Below, one piece after another: positions 1-12,960 of a stretch of 64,000 bases of DNA. The stretch's first letter is position 1. The number at the start of each line of letters is the position of its first letter. The position numbers and the translations under genes are program-made. This stretch comes from Breviolum minutum Mf 1.05b.01 (lineage: Eukaryota; Sar; Dinophyceae; Suessiales; Symbiodiniaceae): NCBI GenBank assembly GCA_000507305.1, contig DF239890.1, forward strand, positions 62,001-126,000. Direction: 5' to 3'. The notes under the pieces were generated by a model. That model had not been told where the DNA came from. It was given only the letters and a program-made list of their open reading frames with translations, and did not search any database.

Positions 1-997
1 CTGCTTGTGGCATGATTTTGTTGCATCGCAACGGGTTCACCGACTTTGGTCACTGTTTTTTCAGCTGTGTACTTTGTTGATTGTCCAATCTAAGCATGGA
101 ACGTCTACTGGATTAGCAACATGCTTTGTGTTGCAGTATCCAATCATTCAAATTCACTACCAGTACCATGGTTCCATGTACCCAGTGAGGTTTTTTCTCT
201 TTAAGAAAAAACAGGTGCCATTTAAAAACTTGCGTTCAAAAACATGCTAAAAATTTCGGTCCCTTTTTCCATGTTCTTTCTGATGGTCTGTGTCTGGCAC
301 TTGAAAGGACCATCCCAAGAATTGCGGGCGGATCCAGCTTGAAGCTAGGGCCGCGGCGAGATGCTTCATACAATCGGCTTCCGGAAACTAAAAAAACACT
401 GGAATCCAAAATTTGTCTTCACTTCACAACTCTTGAATTCGGAATGCTAGGTAACACTTCAGCTCATGCAAACATATCTAATTCCTGGCTGCAGAAACTC
501 TGAAGAAATTGTCAGAGTCAGAGTTTCCCCATGATTCAACGCTTGGATTCACAGGCTGTGTAGCGATTCTCCGCTTCTCCCGTCCTTGGTTTCGGCCACT
601 TCAACCTAGCAAATGTGTTTTCACACAACTCTCCCATGACGAAAACAGACATAGCACGAAATAGATGCAAAAAGAGGTTTCAGCTTATACTAGTGTTGAT
701 GATCTAATGATTGCCAACCATCTTCAACTTATCAACCATGAAATCTGATGTATTTATGGAGAAATGGTCAATGAGAGTGAAACGTCACAACTCAAGCAAT
801 GTCCGCAGCACCTGTGTTCCTTGCATCGACAACCTGGCAAAGAGGCTAGATGAGTGTTCTTAGTCAAAAAAGTCAGCTTTTTAATGAATAGGTGAAGTCT
901 GGGGAATTCCCAAGCACGTCTAGTTGTAACTCATACACTTCACAATTCTGCTGGGTGAGCTTGAAAATCCACCTCAGTCGTGAAAAATGTGTGTGAG
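1..997. other. no gene recognised
   Basis: Only short open frames without protein-like composition are seen on either strand, and no repeat or RNA gene. Probably intergenic or intronic. Confidence 0.5.
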
Positions 998-1001
998 CAG
1001 C

Positions 1002-1068
<67 letters not shown>

Positions 1069-1402
1069 GACAACAACAACAACAACAACAACAACACAAC
1101 ACACAACAACAACAACAACAACAACACACAACAACAACAACAACAACAACAACAACACAACAACAACAACAACAACAACACAACACACACAACAACAACA
1201 ACAACACACACACACACACAACAACAACACACACACACACACAACACAACACACACACACNACAGCACACACAGCAGCAGCANACAACAACAGACCAGGC
1301 AGACACAAGACACACAACACAACAACAACCGACAACAACACAACACACAACACACAGCAACAACACCAACAGCAACAACAACAACAACACCAGCAGCAAC
1401 AA

Positions 1403-1433
<31 letters not shown>

Positions 1434-1516
1434 AACACCAACAGCAACAACAACAACAACAACACCAACAGCAACAACAACAACAACAACACCAACAGCA
1501 ACAACAACAACAACAA

Positions 1517-1551
<35 letters not shown>

Positions 1552-1566
1552 ACAACAACAACAAAA
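998..1566. repeat. (CAA)n compound microsatellite
   Basis: About 570 bp of CAA/AAC trinucleotides. Pure CAA at the left end gives way to ACA/CA stretches around 1200-1260, then CAA interspersed with CAG and CAC to the right end. Single N bases at 1261 and 1283 mark uncertain assembly. The long open frames through it (poly-Gln/Asn/Thr on plus, poly-Val/Leu/Cys on minus) follow from the repeat and are not taken as genes. Confidence 0.95.
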
Positions 1567-4500
1567 GTGAATCTGTCACCACCTGTCGTTCCCATTCCAC
1601 TGCGCCTAGAATTCAATTGGCGAGGCTGAGGCGGCTGAGGGCTTCGGATTGCGCCAATGAAGCATTTCCCTTGGCATCTTCGGCATGTTGCACATAAGCA
1701 GCATTAAAAAACAGGTCGCAAATGGGTTCAACTGGCTCCATTGGGAATGCTAATCATCCCAAATGATGAATCACCTATGAATTAATTGGTATAGTTACTA
1801 ATTACAGTGCTGGTAACTACCTTTCCCTTTTTCACATGTTTTAATCCTCAGCTCAAATGGCACTGCTCAATCTATTCTTTGAGATGTTGGGTGATTTGGT
1901 TTGGTTTCTCTCAGCACATTCCCAAGCACCAACTTCCGTGTTTTTAACGGCTGGGATCCATCACCCGTCAATGCTGCCAGCAAGGCAAGGACCAAGCACC
2001 TGGTCGCACGGTCGTAGAGTCATAGCGGCCATGCTGATACTAGACATGTTGGTGTTGGGAAACCCCTTCATACTCTAGTCTCGAAAATCTCCAGGTCATG
2101 GAAACCAACACTAGCTGGGAGTTTCAAGAGCTGCTATCCAAAAAAAGACTCAGCAGGAGTCTTTGTAAGTATATTATCAGCCCATACAAATGGGTTATCT
2201 GCCAATACTTCCTTGACTGGGCAGCATCAAAAACCTGAAAGTTTCCACTGGGTGTTCAATTGGACGCTTTTTGGGATTCTGATGCTTCTACGAAATGATG
2301 ACACCCCTATGACATCCTATGCCCATTACAGGCTTGACAGCAGTGCCACATGAGCTCATGAATTAACTTCCCCATATGAGAAGCTTTTATGGATGATTAT
2401 TGGATTATCAGCCTATTTGGGAAATTCAGAATGGTCAGTCTACAACACACCATTTAATTTTGCATGCCCGAGCTGCGAAATGAGAGGCTTGCGAGTGACC
2501 TCACAAGATGAATGGCATGGTCTTCGAGATGTTCACCCAAATCCAGGACCCCCAAAATGTAGTGCTACGGTAGCCCCCAGGTGATCTCAAATTTGCTAGA
2601 AAAACGACCAGCCCCTGAGGGCGCTGAAAAGATTTTGAAGACTCACCCACTCTGGTTACTTGACGTGACTTTTTGGTTCATCACAACGGAGACGACTTCC
2701 ATGACCGAGACTTGTCTGGAAGCTGAGGCGAGTGCAGCCATGATTGACCAAAGGCACAGAGTCTTTTGCGCAAATCAATTTTGCGAATCCCCCAAAAGTG
2801 AACAAACACTGAAACACAGTGCCATCATCAGATGTTTCTGTTTTTTAGGGTCTATATTTTGCTCGGCGTTGCTTAGTAGTGAAGTCTGATGAGTTTCCCA
2901 TGCTTTTGATCCGTTTTGTAGCACCTATCAGCTGCAGCGAGCATTGGATAAATATGGATAAATGCATACGTCTCGATGAAGGTGGACAGGAATTTCAAGT
3001 AACATTCTTACATGATATTGGGCTTCCACCTCGCAAAGATTGCAATGAATCAATACTGTCGATGGAAGAAATCCTGCACCTGGAATGTATAAAACCCTGG
3101 AAATAACGGGATAAACCTATAATTACAGGACCTACATGGAATGGTGCAGGATTTCTTCCATCAACAGTATCATTCAATTCACAACATCACACATAGCTCT
3201 CATGCACCATGCAGCTGCTTTTTTTGGTTGTTTAAGATGAACTTCAGGCTCCACTGGCCGCAAGTAGAAGCATTCAGCCTCAGAACCAAACTCTCAAGCA
3301 GCAAAATGTATCACCTCCAGTTTTTTCAAAGATATCTCAAATCTGTCATCAATGTTTGCTGCAAAAAATGCTGATGTCACCTGGATCATCTTGAGCTCCA
3401 GTTTAAACAACTCCATGACTCAGTGCCTTGCCCAGGAGCTGCCCCACCGAGCCAAACCCAACTTGCTATGCCAACCTCAGAGCCACAAGCACTTCTCCAT
3501 AACCAAGTGTGATTGAGAAAGCATTGTACAGCTTCAGTGAAAATCTTTCATGATCTCATGACGCATGATGTATCACTGTTCTACCTACCTAGCATGTCAT
3601 GTTGATGTTCTTACAGTTGGATTTCCGACTATCATCAGCCTGGCAGAGAATCAAAAGACCCAAACCCTACCCAATCTGGCTGCTCCAACTCATCACTGAG
3701 CCCCACAGTTGCTGTAGCTCCACAGGGCTCGACTTTGGCACCTGACAGATGCACAATTGAGTCTTAGGCACCTTGGTTGTAGGCTACCAATTGAAATTGA
3801 AGAAGATTGGTTCGGCATCTATAGCACAGGTATAGCCAAATCACCTAGTGACTGGGCGCTGCCTATCTGTTGCTTGCTTTCTTTGCAAGGAGTGCTCCAG
3901 GGGCATAAAACTCCATCCACTAGGAAAAACAAGTGTGGAGGTGGTGGTACAATGTCAATGCCTTTCATGCCCTTTCATACTGTTGTCCTGGATTTGACTG
4001 GGAAAATCTTGAAAGCTTTGACAGGAACACTGCTGAGTCACTCAGGTAAAACCACACTCATCCCAAAGGTGACCTCCCAACTACCTTCCTCATCTCTTTT
4101 TTCGCAGATTCTTAATGTGGCATTGGCTACGATTGGTTACGATTGGATGTTGGAGAACCGGAACCTGCGTCTTCCTTGTTGGATTCGTGGCTAGAAATGT
4201 GGCTTCAAGAGGAGCAGCGTTCAAAACCCTGGTGACATTCAATTATCCTGGTTGGTGTCTAGGGACACATGATAGTCCCTATATGTATAATTCTATATAC
4301 GCAAACGTATACGTATATCAGTGGGTGGTGTAAACCCCCTACATAGCCTATATAAAGTATATACATAACCAGGATTTTGATGCTTTTGGTCACTGCTCAA
4401 ATGCCCAAAAAAAGGGTTCCAAATCAAACTTTGCACATGAGAATCTTGGCTGTCATACCCTCATACCCATACCAAGGTGAACAAAATGTCTCAGCATCTA

Positions 4501-6424
4501 CCTCTCTAGACTCCTTTAAGAGTCCGCGGTTCAGCAACATCCACATATGCACAAGCTCTCAGCCTGTCTGTGCCTTGTCTGATGACAAGCTAAGCATCTA
4601 GAGATCCAGCCCTTTTTGAGGCTGTGTATTGTACCAAAGGGATGGTTCTATGCAAGGTCAGGCAAACCCACTCACTCGACAAGCAATCATGGTGTCTCGC
4701 CATGATGATGAACTCCTTTTGTGTCTATATATTCCTAAACAGCCATTACCCTGCACACCGGTACACCCCTCTCAAAGGTTTAAAACTAGTGGCACCAGTC
4801 GCGGTGCCACGACCGCAAGTCGAGCTTTTCAGTCGAATCGCATTTTGCAAGTGTGGTCCAGTGACTGGAGCTGGAATCATAGTTGGAACAACTAGAAATA
4901 TTCCTGTGTTACATATCTCAACCTACGTTCACCTCACCTCCGACCTCTCTTCCTGCCAAAATCACCTGTGGAGATCTATATGCAGAGTATATTGGTAGCC
5001 ATGTAACAAATAGTTTTTCTGAGGACGACCGCCCATGAACTTTCCTATGTACATTAACGTGGCAACCGTTTCTCTCACCAAAAGCACCACGCACCGGCCA
5101 AAAGGCCAATGGCACCACCTAAACCGCGCTCCGCAATCTCCTCTCTGTCTGAGAGTCTGGACAACAAATCATGCACGCAACAAGATGGTGACGAAAATTC
5201 ACTTCGTAGATGTGTATATATATATATATATAATTTGACCAAGCAGACAATTAAGAATCATACAAGATTCATCAAGGCATTTTTGGTCTGGAAGATAGCA
5301 CTCTCATTGTCAAGGGCCAAAATCTCCCAGAAGTCCTCAGCCTCCCAAATTTTCTCAGAGATTGCCAGCAGCGAAGCAAAACTCCAATGGAAAGGTGGCT
5401 CCTAGGTGTTTTGTAACAGGGTACGAGAGGATACCAATGTAAAGAGGTCTCCAGTTGGTCAACATGTGATCCTTGGAAAAAGTGTCATGACAAGTAATTT
5501 CCTAATTTTCATCAACAATATTTGCTTGATAAAGTATTCCTGCCTTTGAAGTGATTTAAAAGATAAAAGCATAAAATAGGAAGACTGTTTAAATGCTTTC
5601 AGCTGTCAAGCTGATGTCTAACTACAAGTTCGTCGGGCAGCACATGTATACATCAATTACCTACAGATAACTGCATTTGTATGACCATAATATACTATTA
5701 TAAGTATATCAACATATCAAAATCTACAACTCAACATCTTCATGTTCCAAACCATTTTTTTCCGTTTTTCTCATCCAAGTCGCCACAGTCTCCTCAGAAA
5801 CTGACAAACCACACTCCGGAGTGGTTCGGGAACCACCTTTCAGGAAACAAAGATCCGGCCATGGAGTTACATTGCCACAGTTTCCATCCTTCCTTGGAGG
5901 CACAGCAGAATGGCGGCAAACTCTAAACATAACTTGGATCTACCACCCACTGGGCCCTTGCCCTGTAACGGTACTCTCATTACGAGCCAGCTTGCATGAA
6001 CAAGCCCATACTTGAGAATTTTGTTTCATCCGAGCATCTTCCAACCCAATCCACCCAATTTGTCACAGGCTGGGATGAATCCATCAATCTCAGAAATCTC
6101 CTCATGCCATCCGTTGGACCGTGAAGGTGCTTCACCAAACCTTGATGCCTCAGTGAAGGGTTCTGTGTTCCTTCAATACCCACAGGACACCAAGGCTACC
6201 AAAGGGACATGAATTCAATCAATGGAAGGGATCCATTGAAAACACCACTTGTTTTTCATATTCATGAAAAGCAATTTGACGCATCCATTTTACAGGACCG
6301 GTAGTGAGTCAACCTTTACTGCATTGATCACAACAAAGGAATGGACATCATCTGATATGGATCAATATATTGCCAATGAGTCCCGAAAGCTTCAGAGTAC
6401 CCTCGGAGCATTGCTGTAAATTAA
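1567..6424. other. gene-poor stretch
   Basis: No convincing coding exon is seen. It holds the hairpin at 3052-3171, a small GC-rich stem-loop at 4789-4810 (8-bp arms GTGGCACC/GGTGCCAC) and a short (TA)n tract at 5215-5232. Plus-strand open frames such as 3757-4194 have no recognisable family. It may be the 3' flank of model W. Confidence 0.4.
3052..3171. repeat. long imperfect inverted repeat (MITE-like hairpin)
   Basis: Arms 3052-3080 and 3143-3171 are complementary over 29 bp with two mismatches. The inner 20 bp (GATGGAAGAAATCCTGCACC, 3061-3080) pair perfectly, and pairing probably extends a few bases into the 62-bp loop. The transcript would fold into a strong hairpin. It looks like a small non-autonomous inverted-repeat element, but no second copy was found in the window. 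Confidence 0.8.
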
Positions 6425-7461
6425 TCAGGGGGGTTGTTTTGAGCAATGGGAAATTGACACGAAATCTACGTTCTGCCAACAAGATGCATCAGCTTCAATG
6501 CTAGATCTTACTCCTTTTTCGCCATGAGCTTCTGCTGATGGCTCTTCGCTGGCTGATGCCATGTCAACCTCTGCTTGTTTATGGGGATCTGGCTGCTTCT
6601 CTTCGTTGTCTTCTTGTCTTGAGGTGTCATCGGCTTCTGTGAAAGTTTGTGCTTCTTTGGCACCCTGAGCTTCTGCTGATGGCTCTTCGCTGGCTGATGC
6701 CATATCAACCTCTGCTTGTTTCTGTGGTTCTGGCTGCTTCTCTTCGTTCTCTTCTTGTCTTGAGGTGTCATCGGCTTCTGTGCCAGCTTGTGTTTCTTTG
6801 GCACCCTGAGCTTCTGCTGATGGCTCTTCGCTGGCTGATGCCATATCAACCTCTACTAGTTTCTTTGGTTCTGGCTGCTTCTCTTCGTTCTCTTCTTGTC
6901 TTGAGGTGTCATCGGCTTCTGTGCCAGCTTGTGTTTCTTTGGCACCCTGAGCTTCTGCTGATGGCTCTTCGCTGGCTGATGCCATATCAACATCTACTAC
7001 TTGTTTCTTTGGTTCTGGCTGCTTCTCTTCGTTCTCTTCTTGTCTTGAGGTGTCATCAGCTTCTGTGCTTGTGGGTGTTGCTCTATCCCCACGAGTTTCT
7101 CTTTTTGCTAGTTCCGACTTGTCCTCAAGCTCCTCATGAACACTTGTTCCCGCCTGCTTGACAAACTTGGATGGTGCAGGGGTGATCATAGCCAGCTCGT
7201 CTCCAGAACTTGCATTTCCTTCCCAGGTTGTGGAAAGTTGCTGCACCTTTCGAGAATTTGACCCTGAAGCTTTCTCTACTTCGTCAATCTTTGGTTGCTT
7301 GGATATGCCTTGATCACTATAATCTTCGCTGGAGGTCTGTGATGCATCAGCTGAAAGTCTGAGAGATGGAGATGGTGCTAGAAAACGCTGCAAGAACGTC
7401 TTCTGTACAAGATGTTCGAAGCTCCTGTTTTCAAGAGCCGCCTCAAGCGAAGCAAAAGACA
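6425..7461 (-). CDS. terminal exon of model W with acidic repeats
   Basis: A single frame stays open for about 345 codons in otherwise stop-rich DNA, the best single argument that it is coding. The acceptor TAAG precedes 7461. Residues 1-132 are Ser/Glu/Lys-rich. Residues 133-321 are four near-identical units beginning TEADDTSRQE and containing VDMASASEEPSAEAQG. A degenerate fifth unit (IEADASCWQN) precedes the stop. Composition is strongly acidic and low-complexity, so intrinsic disorder is likely. No signal peptide or catalytic motif is visible. It may be nuclear or cytoskeletal, but nothing in the sequence decides this. Confidence 0.55.
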
Positions 7462-10400
7462 CTTAACAAAACCCTCTCTAATTTGCTCAAAGGTATGTCA
7501 CTTCTTAAGAGACTTGGCGAATATCCAGCATCAAATATCCCATGATCCATGCACACTCCTTATATTGATGATATTGGTGCTTCTTCTCAAGAGAGCAGTA
7601 TTCAAAATGTATTCAGTAATCATTTTCGAACATGGAATGCAACATATTTGTCTACGTCTTTCAATCTGGTTGCATGTCTGTTCTGGCAAAATGGCACCCC
7701 GTTGTGATTTACTTGCGGACTCTTGTGTAGGTCAACAGCTTGGGCTTTCAGCTCGCTCTCAGGAGATGGGAAGTACTGAAATTGTAGTACTGTTTCCAAT
7801 CACAGACCCACCCCCCTTCTGTGGTTCTCAAAAACTCCAGAAATTCCACAACCCATCACAACCCCAGCCATCCACACTCCAGAACCAGCCTGAAAGAAGT
7901 TGCACGACATCAGCAACAAACAGAAACCCGCTATCGCCGCTATCCACACCGGAAAGCACCGCATCTTTCCCGGCGACACCGGTGGCTGAGCCACCGGTGC
8001 GTCCGGTGCCGGCGCTGCAGCGAGCTCGGCGTGGAGCCTCCAGCGGAAGAAAGGGTCACGGTGGGATTTTTAGGTCTTTTCTTTGGGGATCTTTGGGCAT
8101 CCGATTTTTCTTCAGATTTTCTTCAGCTTCCATCTTCCCTGTTTTACCACTGTAATGAAAAAAACTCCAACAACCTTGCGACCTCCCACAAAAAAAAGAT
8201 GCATTCCAACCTCCCAAGTTCATGGGTTTGCGCATGAAGCTCCGCCTGTGCGATTCAGAGCAGACCAGCATGTTGTGTTTTGCTCAGCTGTGGAGCTGTG
8301 ACAGACCATGTCTCTCAGCATTTTGACACTCCACTGCAAGTCAACACTCATTGCGAATGTCCGACTAGATTGTAGAGTTCTGAGTACAATGTGTATATTC
8401 TGTCAATGAGACTGTCACAACCAGTTTACCTGGAAACAATTCGAGAGTCTCACCGCATTCCATGACCCTCAAACCAACTGAAGAAATCCAAGCAAGTCAG
8501 GATTTGAACCTTGTCAGACTTACATAAGACCTACGACTTCCTCAGATTTAGTTTGGGATTTCTTGAATATCAAGTAATTTCTGTAGAGGTTTTGAAGCCC
8601 AGAATCGGGATGTTGGCAGGCCGTAGTGGATCCAGGTCAAACCCCGGATTTGGGAGAAACATGGAGAAACGTCATTTTTGTATGGAAATCCACGGCCACA
8701 GCATCGATTTCCCGCCTGCAGCTTCGTGTTCAGCTTCTCCTGCTGAAAACCCAGACATGGCTGAAGTACATCCACGGTGAAATCTCTGGATTTCCGACTT
8801 TATGTTATACCGTATATATGTTGTCACTACTTTACGGGATCTTTTCCCACTGGTGTCCCTTTAACGACTTGCCTCGTGACCAACACCAAAGCACCTCACC
8901 ACTAGTGATTTTCATCAAGCTCAAGGCTTCCGCCTGCTGGATGGCTGCTTGGTCCATCTCGCTGAGTGCTTCTAGCAGCTCGTCCAAGTTGCATTTCTCC
9001 ATGGATGCCATTGCATCTAAACTAAAAGCTACTAGAGAATCGAGAATCGAGAATGATTTTCCGAAATGACTTACTGTAGTTTTCTTGAGCAGGTGACCAT
9101 TTGATCCCAAGATGCAGATAATTATGCCAAGATGTCTAAAACTTCCATAAGGAGAGATAAGGAGAGTGCAAAGGTAGGCTCCAAGATTGATTTGCGACTC
9201 CGAGAACGAGTCTGTTTTCACGTATTCAATCCCATGACCTGTCAAATGTTGACAAATTAACTCTGTGATTGACTCTTCTTCAAAAAGAAGCCAAGCCGCA
9301 ATGCCAAGCGTCCAATCCAACTTTGAAATGCACCAACATCAAAACAAGCACGAAAAATATCAGAAAACACTTTCTTGTCTACTGATCGCATCACTCAAAC
9401 CTTCAAGATGTAAAAGAAAACATCGCAACAAATTGTCACGATACCCAAGTCTCACCTACCATGACTTTCCATGACCTTCGTGTTTCACATTCAAACTTCC
9501 ATCATCTTCCATCTGTTTCAGGCCTTCCGCTGCTCATTCAAATATCCCCAGTGGTGGAGCCAATCAGCCACCTCTTGGGCAACGAAATGGATCTGCATAA
9601 AATCGCCAACAAAAATCAAAACATGGTGTCTTTTTGTTTGGCTAGGAAACCTGGGAAAATTGCTTGAACCTCATATTTGGGGAGCTTAATTCTTATAACA
9701 CTAATTTGGAATTCAGACCCTTGACATATGTCATATTTCAAAAATTTTCAAAATATTCAAGCCTCCTCATCTTTTGGAAAACTGCAATACTCCAAAATCC
9801 GACAGTATAGCACCTGTTGGTTGCGCAGAGTCAGTGAATCACCTGGCATCTCAGCTGCATATCAAGTTTAAGTTTAAAAGTTCAGAATGCTTGGAAATGC
9901 GATTTCTACAAATTCCCTTCGAAAAAAAAGCTGGGGAACACATTGCGCCCAAAGCATACGGCCAATTTGCTCAACACTCTCAGCTTGGCCACGCCTGTTG
10001 TTTGAATGTGGCCCCTGAGAACAGCAAGGCAAAATGCATTCAGACTTCACTCGAACAGGCTGTCTCAGTGACTGAAACGCTGAAGTCGTGTACGTGTTAT
10101 CGATCTGAAAGATGCAACAAGCGCACCAAATGTATCCAAATGTATCAAGCCATCAAACCCAAATCCGAAAGCCTCCTCGCCAATTCCTGCAGGCTTTCTT
10201 GCACGAAATGCTGACAGTTAGAGACCTGGTTGGGGCTTGTGGAGAGGGGCCTCCGGGAATGATGGATGATGATGTTGGATGGTGTTGGATGATGTTCATG
10301 ATGAAGGATGTTGATGAAGGATATTGATGCTGACCATGTTTTCCGTTTTCCCTTTTCATTCATAAATTCATTCTGTCCACCGTGGCCTCTTGTGATTCGC

Positions 10401-12405
10401 TGAAGGATGGAGTACTCACCTTGGCATGATTTTTCTTCGCGAGGCCATATGGCTTCTGTTGTGCGGAAAAAAGATACTTATAGACTTGGGGGTCCATGAT
10501 AGCCAGAGCAAATAAGCACCTGACAACGGCTTCCCAAATGTCCTGCCGCCAGGCCGAACAAGATCAGGGGAAAATCTTGCACTGCAATGCATTTGTTCCT
10601 AAACCTTGGTGATATGTATTGTAAAATGTCAAGCATCAACTAATGTTCTGTGGTTATTCTGTGGTTATTATGATCTATCATTTGTTTTACATCCTGATGT
10701 TTCATCCACCGGTTTCCATCTCCCCCTTAGGAGCCTGCAATGAAGTACCTTCCCTCGCATGAAACCCATGAGCTTCACGCGGCACCTTCGTGGGGTGAAA
10801 GTTCAACTAGATGCCAGGGTCACCAATTGTTCGTAAATGGATGTGCAGGGTGAATATACAGGGGTTGTCCAAAAATAGTGGTACCCCAAAATGACCACAG
10901 GTTGAATAGCCGCAAATCATGCTTCCAACTCATTCCAACTCTACATTTTGCTGGGGGTTTTGGTCCTCTAAAGTCGTTGACCACAAACGGTGAGACTTGG
11001 TCAAGCTCCCATTTTGGCCTCGGAAAAGCGCTCAAAGGGTCCAGCTTTGCGCCAACTCACTCCCACATCTGCATTCTTGTCGAGATACAACAAATCCTCC
11101 CAAAGTCCAAAAACCAATGGCAACTCGAAGGGTCAGTAGGCAGCACAGCAGAACGGCCTCCTCATCAGATCCTTCCAGTTTTACGGCCTCGTCTGATCAG
11201 GGGGCAGGTTGAAAGACCATGCAAGACCTACCGATTCAGCTGCCTATGCTACCGGCTACATGCGTTTGCCGCGAGTAACATAGGTGTGTAAGGAACTTGG
11301 GCCTCGAGCCAGGACAGAGTGCTTCAAACGAAAGATCCACCTCAGGATGATGAGACCACTTGGACTATCGCATGTGGAAGGGCGTACACAAAATAATATC
11401 GAATCCCGTCCTTTTTGTGCGAAAAGATACCTGAATACTAAACTCGAATAGCCACATACCTCATACATCTTTCTGAAGTCACACATCTTGTTCTTGACCA
11501 TGATGTCCCACCCAGTACTGAGGGTATATCATACATCTAACTACTATATATCTATTTAAAGATCATCTATGCACATCTTTCCTGTTTGTATACATCTATT
11601 TACTACCTCAAGATTGCCCCTGACATCAGCCCAACTCCTTCAGATCAAGTCACCCCCAAAGACCCAGGTTGGCATGACGACAGTGCTCTTCCACCTCATT
11701 TGCATGCCCGACTCCTCATACTCGTTACTCACGTTACCCAGAGTTTCGGAGGCAAATTTCTTGGTAATGAGGTTAGGCTTCATACTGAAATAGTAGCTGC
11801 TGCATCAGACTTCACTTGTGCGTGGGAACTGATGTTCAAACTGGGTAGAGTTGTCTTTGGGGATTACCAGTCACTAAGCATTGGGTTACGTGTTAGCTTG
11901 AGAAATCCAAAAAACACGAATGTTTTTATTGTGTGATTGCTGCTGGAACATTGCCACAACCTGGGCTTCCCGCACTAGTCACTCGCGGCACCATAGCCAA
12001 TGCCACGAAGGCTGGCAGGTGTGTCGCATCAGGATTGATATGAACGGCGTTCCCAGGGAAGATAGATATTCTTATTGCAAGGATGAACCCCCCACGAAAG
12101 AACGAAAAAACCTATGAGGATGATAGATGGTGTGTCCATGTCAAAATATCAAGTACAGAAACTTTCGACTTTCCACCTCATGACATCATGATATATACAT
12201 CAAATTTCTAGTGACTGCTTCTGTCAGCCTTGAAGGACTATCCGAGCAGAACCAGGAAGGTAAGAAGAGCTTTGAAGCTTCCCAAATTGCCTTTACGATC
12301 TCCCTGCAAATGCTGCATCAATTCGCTCCTGAGCATTCTCCGAAGCTTTTTGACGTTTCAAAGGTCTTGGCGTTTTGCTCGATGGCTGGTGCGAAAGAAG
12401 ATGAA
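6425..12405 (-). CDS. gene model W: acidic tandem-repeat protein, multi-exon
   Basis: Function not recognised. Proposed exons in transcription order are 12405-12297, 10210-10159, 9016-8900 and 7461-6425 (stop at 6425). Phases agree at the last two junctions: 10159 ends after codon base 1 and 9016 supplies two; 8900 ends after base 1 and 7461 supplies two. The exon at 12297 ends in phase 2 while 10210 starts in phase 0, so at least one exon between them is missing. Early exons read as charged helices (for example LDELLEALSEMDQAAIQQAE at about 8990-8930). The last exon begins with a Ser-rich segment and continues into four acidic repeats. Donors are GT and acceptors AG. The 5' end is not found. 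Exon borders are inference from frame and splice sites, without homology support. Confidence 0.4.
6500..7066 (-). repeat. coding minisatellite, 4 units of 141-144 bp
   Basis: Four tandem copies (48, 47, 47 and 47 codons) lie within the terminal exon of model W. The copies are nearly identical at the DNA level; the core GAGGTGTCATCGGCTTCTGT on the plus strand recurs every 141-144 bp, with one base changed in the last copy. Unit lengths are multiples of three, so frame is kept, which indicates selection or recent expansion inside a coding exon. Confidence 0.9.
7462..8899. other. intron or intergenic DNA with a GC-rich island
   Basis: Lies between two proposed exons of model W. A GC-rich island spans about 7960-8060, in contrast to its AT-rich surroundings, and contains the palindrome at 7977-7999. 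A minus-strand frame starting near 7963 reads like a signal peptide (MRCFPVWIAAIAGFCLLL), so it could be a first exon instead. I cannot decide. Confidence 0.35.
7977..7999. repeat. near-perfect GC-rich palindrome
   Basis: CACCGGTGGCT and AGCCACCGGTG are exact reverse complements separated by one base. It lies in the local GC-rich island. Function unknown; it could be a protein-binding site or a cruciform-forming sequence. Confidence 0.8.
8900..9016 (-). CDS. exon of model W (helical, acidic)
   Basis: Acceptor TTTAG precedes 9016 and donor GTGAGG follows 8900. The 117 nt read two bases, 38 codons and one base. The peptide contains NLDELLEALSEMDQAAIQQA, an amphipathic acidic helix. Phase matches both proposed neighbours. 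No homology recognised. Confidence 0.45.
10159..10210 (-). CDS. small exon of model W
   Basis: Fifty-two nt between the acceptor CTGTCAG and a GT donor (GTTTGA) read HFVQESLQELARRLSDL plus one base. The peptide is a clean amphipathic helix. The short length makes chance a real alternative. Confidence 0.35.
10211..12296. other. presumed intronic DNA of model W
   Basis: No exon could be fixed between 12297 and 10210, although the intron phases require at least one. Plus-strand open frames (for example 11586-11936) show no recognisable domain. Confidence 0.3.
12297..12405 (-). CDS. exon of model W (basic, Ser/Lys-rich)
   Basis: Acceptor CTGGAG precedes 12405 and donor GTAAAG follows 12297. The 109 nt read two bases, 35 codons and two bases. 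The peptide is basic, Ser/Lys-rich and ends in a helix (ASENAQERIDAAFAGR). An overlapping plus-strand frame at 12211-12417 is also open, so the strand is not certain. Confidence 0.35.
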
Positions 12406-12960
12406 CTCCAGAAATAAATGTTTGCACCAAGTGGTTGATAAATATTACATACACAACCAACAGTCAGATTAATACAATTCTTCGTACCCATGAGATGGTC
12501 TAGCCATCCTGAAAAACCCATCATGCTGAGTTGCTCACGGGTCTGTTGCGTTCACCGACCCACCTCGATTGTCGACACATAAGACAATATTGAAACATCA
12601 TCTTTGTTCGTAGTCATGTGTAATTGTGTACCCCGTATCATAAGCAAGTACACAAACAGTTCAGAGGGTGTAAATCATCCCTTTGCCCCAAACTCCTTAT
12701 AGCTTGGAGTCTCTGAACATATGAATCATCGAATCACTCCGTGCAGAGACAATCAACCACGACCTCAATACCAAATCAAGTCCGCATAACTGGTAGGCAT
12801 CGGAACATGGGGAGCCCAACGGCAAAGTTGCACACCCCAGACCTTCTGTGCCTGGGGACATAAAGCAAAAGGAATGCGAATGATAGAGGATAGCCTCATC
12901 ATCAACTCCAAAATGCTACAAGTGTGACTCTGTGAGAAGGTCTGGCTCCAGAAATCAACA

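Noticed and set aside
873..1697. Long open frames on both strands over the CAA array
   Set aside because: Poly-Gln/Asn/Thr and poly-Val/Leu/Cys products arise from the trinucleotide repeat; every frame is open, so openness is no evidence.
8490..8530. AGGATTTGAACCTT resembling a tRNA T-arm (minus strand)
   Set aside because: T-stem does not pair over five bases and the upstream cloverleaf elements are missing.
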